A stretch of DNA of 64,000 nucleotides, from positions 62,001 through 126,000 of the forward strand of contig NZ_SRXN01000007.1 of assembly GCF_004827385.1 (NCBI RefSeq), in the 5' to 3' direction. Position 1 is the first letter of the stretch, and each line of letters starts with the position of its first letter. Of this stretch, positions 63,190-64,000 are shown piece by piece. Under the pieces are notes generated by a model that was not told the DNA's origin, ran no database searches, and saw only the letters and a program-made list of their open reading frames with translations. The position numbers were made by a program, and so were the translations under genes. This stretch comes from Ensifer sp. MPMI2T. Its GTDB lineage: Bacteria > Pseudomonadota > Alphaproteobacteria > Rhizobiales > Rhizobiaceae.

Positions 63190-64000
63190 CTACCCCCTCG
63201 GTCGCATGCCGGCAGCACCCGGCTGATTTCCCATCGCGGCCGCCTTCAACGCATTGGCAAGATCGGTGAAGGCGTCGAACGCGGCCCGCTCGCCGGGCGT
63301 CTGCTTGAGTACCTCATAGATAACCGGCACCTGCTTGATCGCCATGTCGAGATCGGCGTCGCCGCCCGGCCGGTAACCGCCGATCAGGCGAAGATCGCGC
63401 GTTTCCTCGAAGCGATGGATCAGCGCCTTAAGGCGCGCCACCAGCTTTTCCTGATCCGGCGTCCACGCCTTCCGCGCCAGGCGCGAGATCGAGGCGAGCG
63501 GATTGATCGGCGGATAGCGCCCTTCCTCCGCCAAGCTGCGCTCCAGCACGATATGCCCGTCCAGAATACCGCGCGTCGAGTCGGCAACCGGATCGTTGTG
63601 GTTGTCGCCATCCACCAGGATCGAGATGATCGCTGTGATCGTCCCGGTTCCTTCGACGCCGGGACCGGCGCGTTCGAGCAGGCGGGGCAGTTCGGTGAAG
63701 ACGGAAGCCGGATAACCGCGCGCGATCGGAGGCTCGCCCGCCGCCGTCGCCACCTCGCGGATCGCATGGGCGAAGCGTGTCACGCTGTCGACGATAAGGA
63801 GGACGTTGTCGCCTTTGTCGCGGTAGTGCTCGGCAATCGTGACGGCCGTCAGCGGCGCCATCTTCCTCAGCATCGGGCTCTCGTCGCTGGTAGCGACGAC
63901 GGCGACCGATTTGGAAAGATTGTCGCCAAGCGTGTCCTCGACGAATTCACGTACTTCGCGGCCGCGTTCGCCGACCAGCGCGATCACCACCTTGTCGAAG
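63190..64000 (-). CDS. fliI: Flagellar export ATPase FliI, 5' part beyond right edge
   Basis: The C-terminal 269 residues of the export ATPase. Walker B is visible as NVLLIVDSVTRFAHA, then the family signature GYPASVFTELPRLLERAG and GSITA-like GTGTITAIISILVDGDNHNDPV. The Walker A region lies outside the window. The protein is an F1-beta-like hexamer that energises substrate unfolding at the base of the flagellum. The frameshifted gene follows 2 nt downstream. Confidence 0.96.
   Translation of the reverse strand, partial: FDKVVIALVGERGREVREFVEDTLGDNLSKSVAVVATSDESPMLRKMAPLTAVTIAEHYRDKGDNVLLIVDSVTRFAHAIREVATAAGEPPIARGYPASVFTELPRLLERAGPGVEGTGTITAIISILVDGDNHNDPVADSTRGILDGHIVLERSLAEEGRYPPINPLASISRLARKAWTPDQEKLVARLKALIHRFEETRDLRLIGGYRPGGDADLDMAIKQVPVIYEVLKQTPGERAAFDAFTDLANALKAAAMGNQPGAAGMRPRG

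Overview
The window is chromosomal DNA of a Sinorhizobium/Ensifer-type alphaproteobacterium. The evidence is the alpha-glucoside operon aglEFGAK with aglR, the zwf-pgl-edd set, and a rhizobial flagellar regulon that includes the lineage-specific genes motC, motE, fliK (formerly motD), rem, flaF and flbT. Four full and one partial copy of RIME-like mosaic elements, which are known from rhizobia, lie between genes. The flagellins (313 and 323 aa) are shorter than I recall for S. meliloti FlaA/B (about 394 aa), so a species other than S. meliloti, such as one of the S. fredii group, seems more likely. No tRNA, rRNA, CRISPR array, transposase or prophage was seen.

Positions 1-13.4 kb hold accessory metabolism and sensing. 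There is the left-truncated polyamine ABC operon potFGH (minus strand), a membrane fatty-acid desaturase, and a divergent pair of an XRE/ImmA-type acyl-metabolism regulator and isocitrate lyase (aceA). These are followed by a small conserved-looking gene, a LysR regulator, two likely small proteins, an McpZ-like chemoreceptor with a long all-helical periplasmic region, and a BaiN/HI0933-type flavoprotein.

Positions 13.6-33 kb hold central and sugar metabolism. A PuuA/PuuB-like pair probably feeds on polyamines. zwf-pgl-edd supply the oxidative entry and the dehydratase of the Entner-Doudoroff pathway. A GFA-family protein and a PilZ-like protein follow. The agl operon (binding protein, two permeases, alpha-glucosidase, ATPase) is divergent from aglR, and two perfect CAAAGCGCTTTG palindromes mark likely AglR operators. 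Hexoses released by AglA would enter the Entner-Doudoroff route encoded next door. folD, a WecG-like short glycosyltransferase and a GT2 glycosyltransferase complete the region.

Positions 33-64 kb are almost wholly flagellar, nearly all on the minus strand. Going down in coordinate: fliI (cut by the right edge), a frameshifted small membrane-protein gene, flgB-flgC-fliE-flgG-flgA-flgI-motE-flgH-fliL-fliP; then a plus-strand TPR/GT41 (OGT-like) glycosyltransferase wedged between fliP and the flagellins; three flagellin genes; a FliH-like gene with motB-motC-fliK and a lytic transglycosylase; the regulator rem; flgE-flgK-flgL-flaF-flbT-flgD-fliQ; flhA-fliR; and four small genes resembling FliJ, FlgJ, FlgN and FliL. 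The GT41 gene at the flagellin locus, the frameshifted gene, the AglG periplasmic insert and the FliL-like and FliH-like small genes are the points most worth a second look. No convincing wholly new multi-gene system was found.
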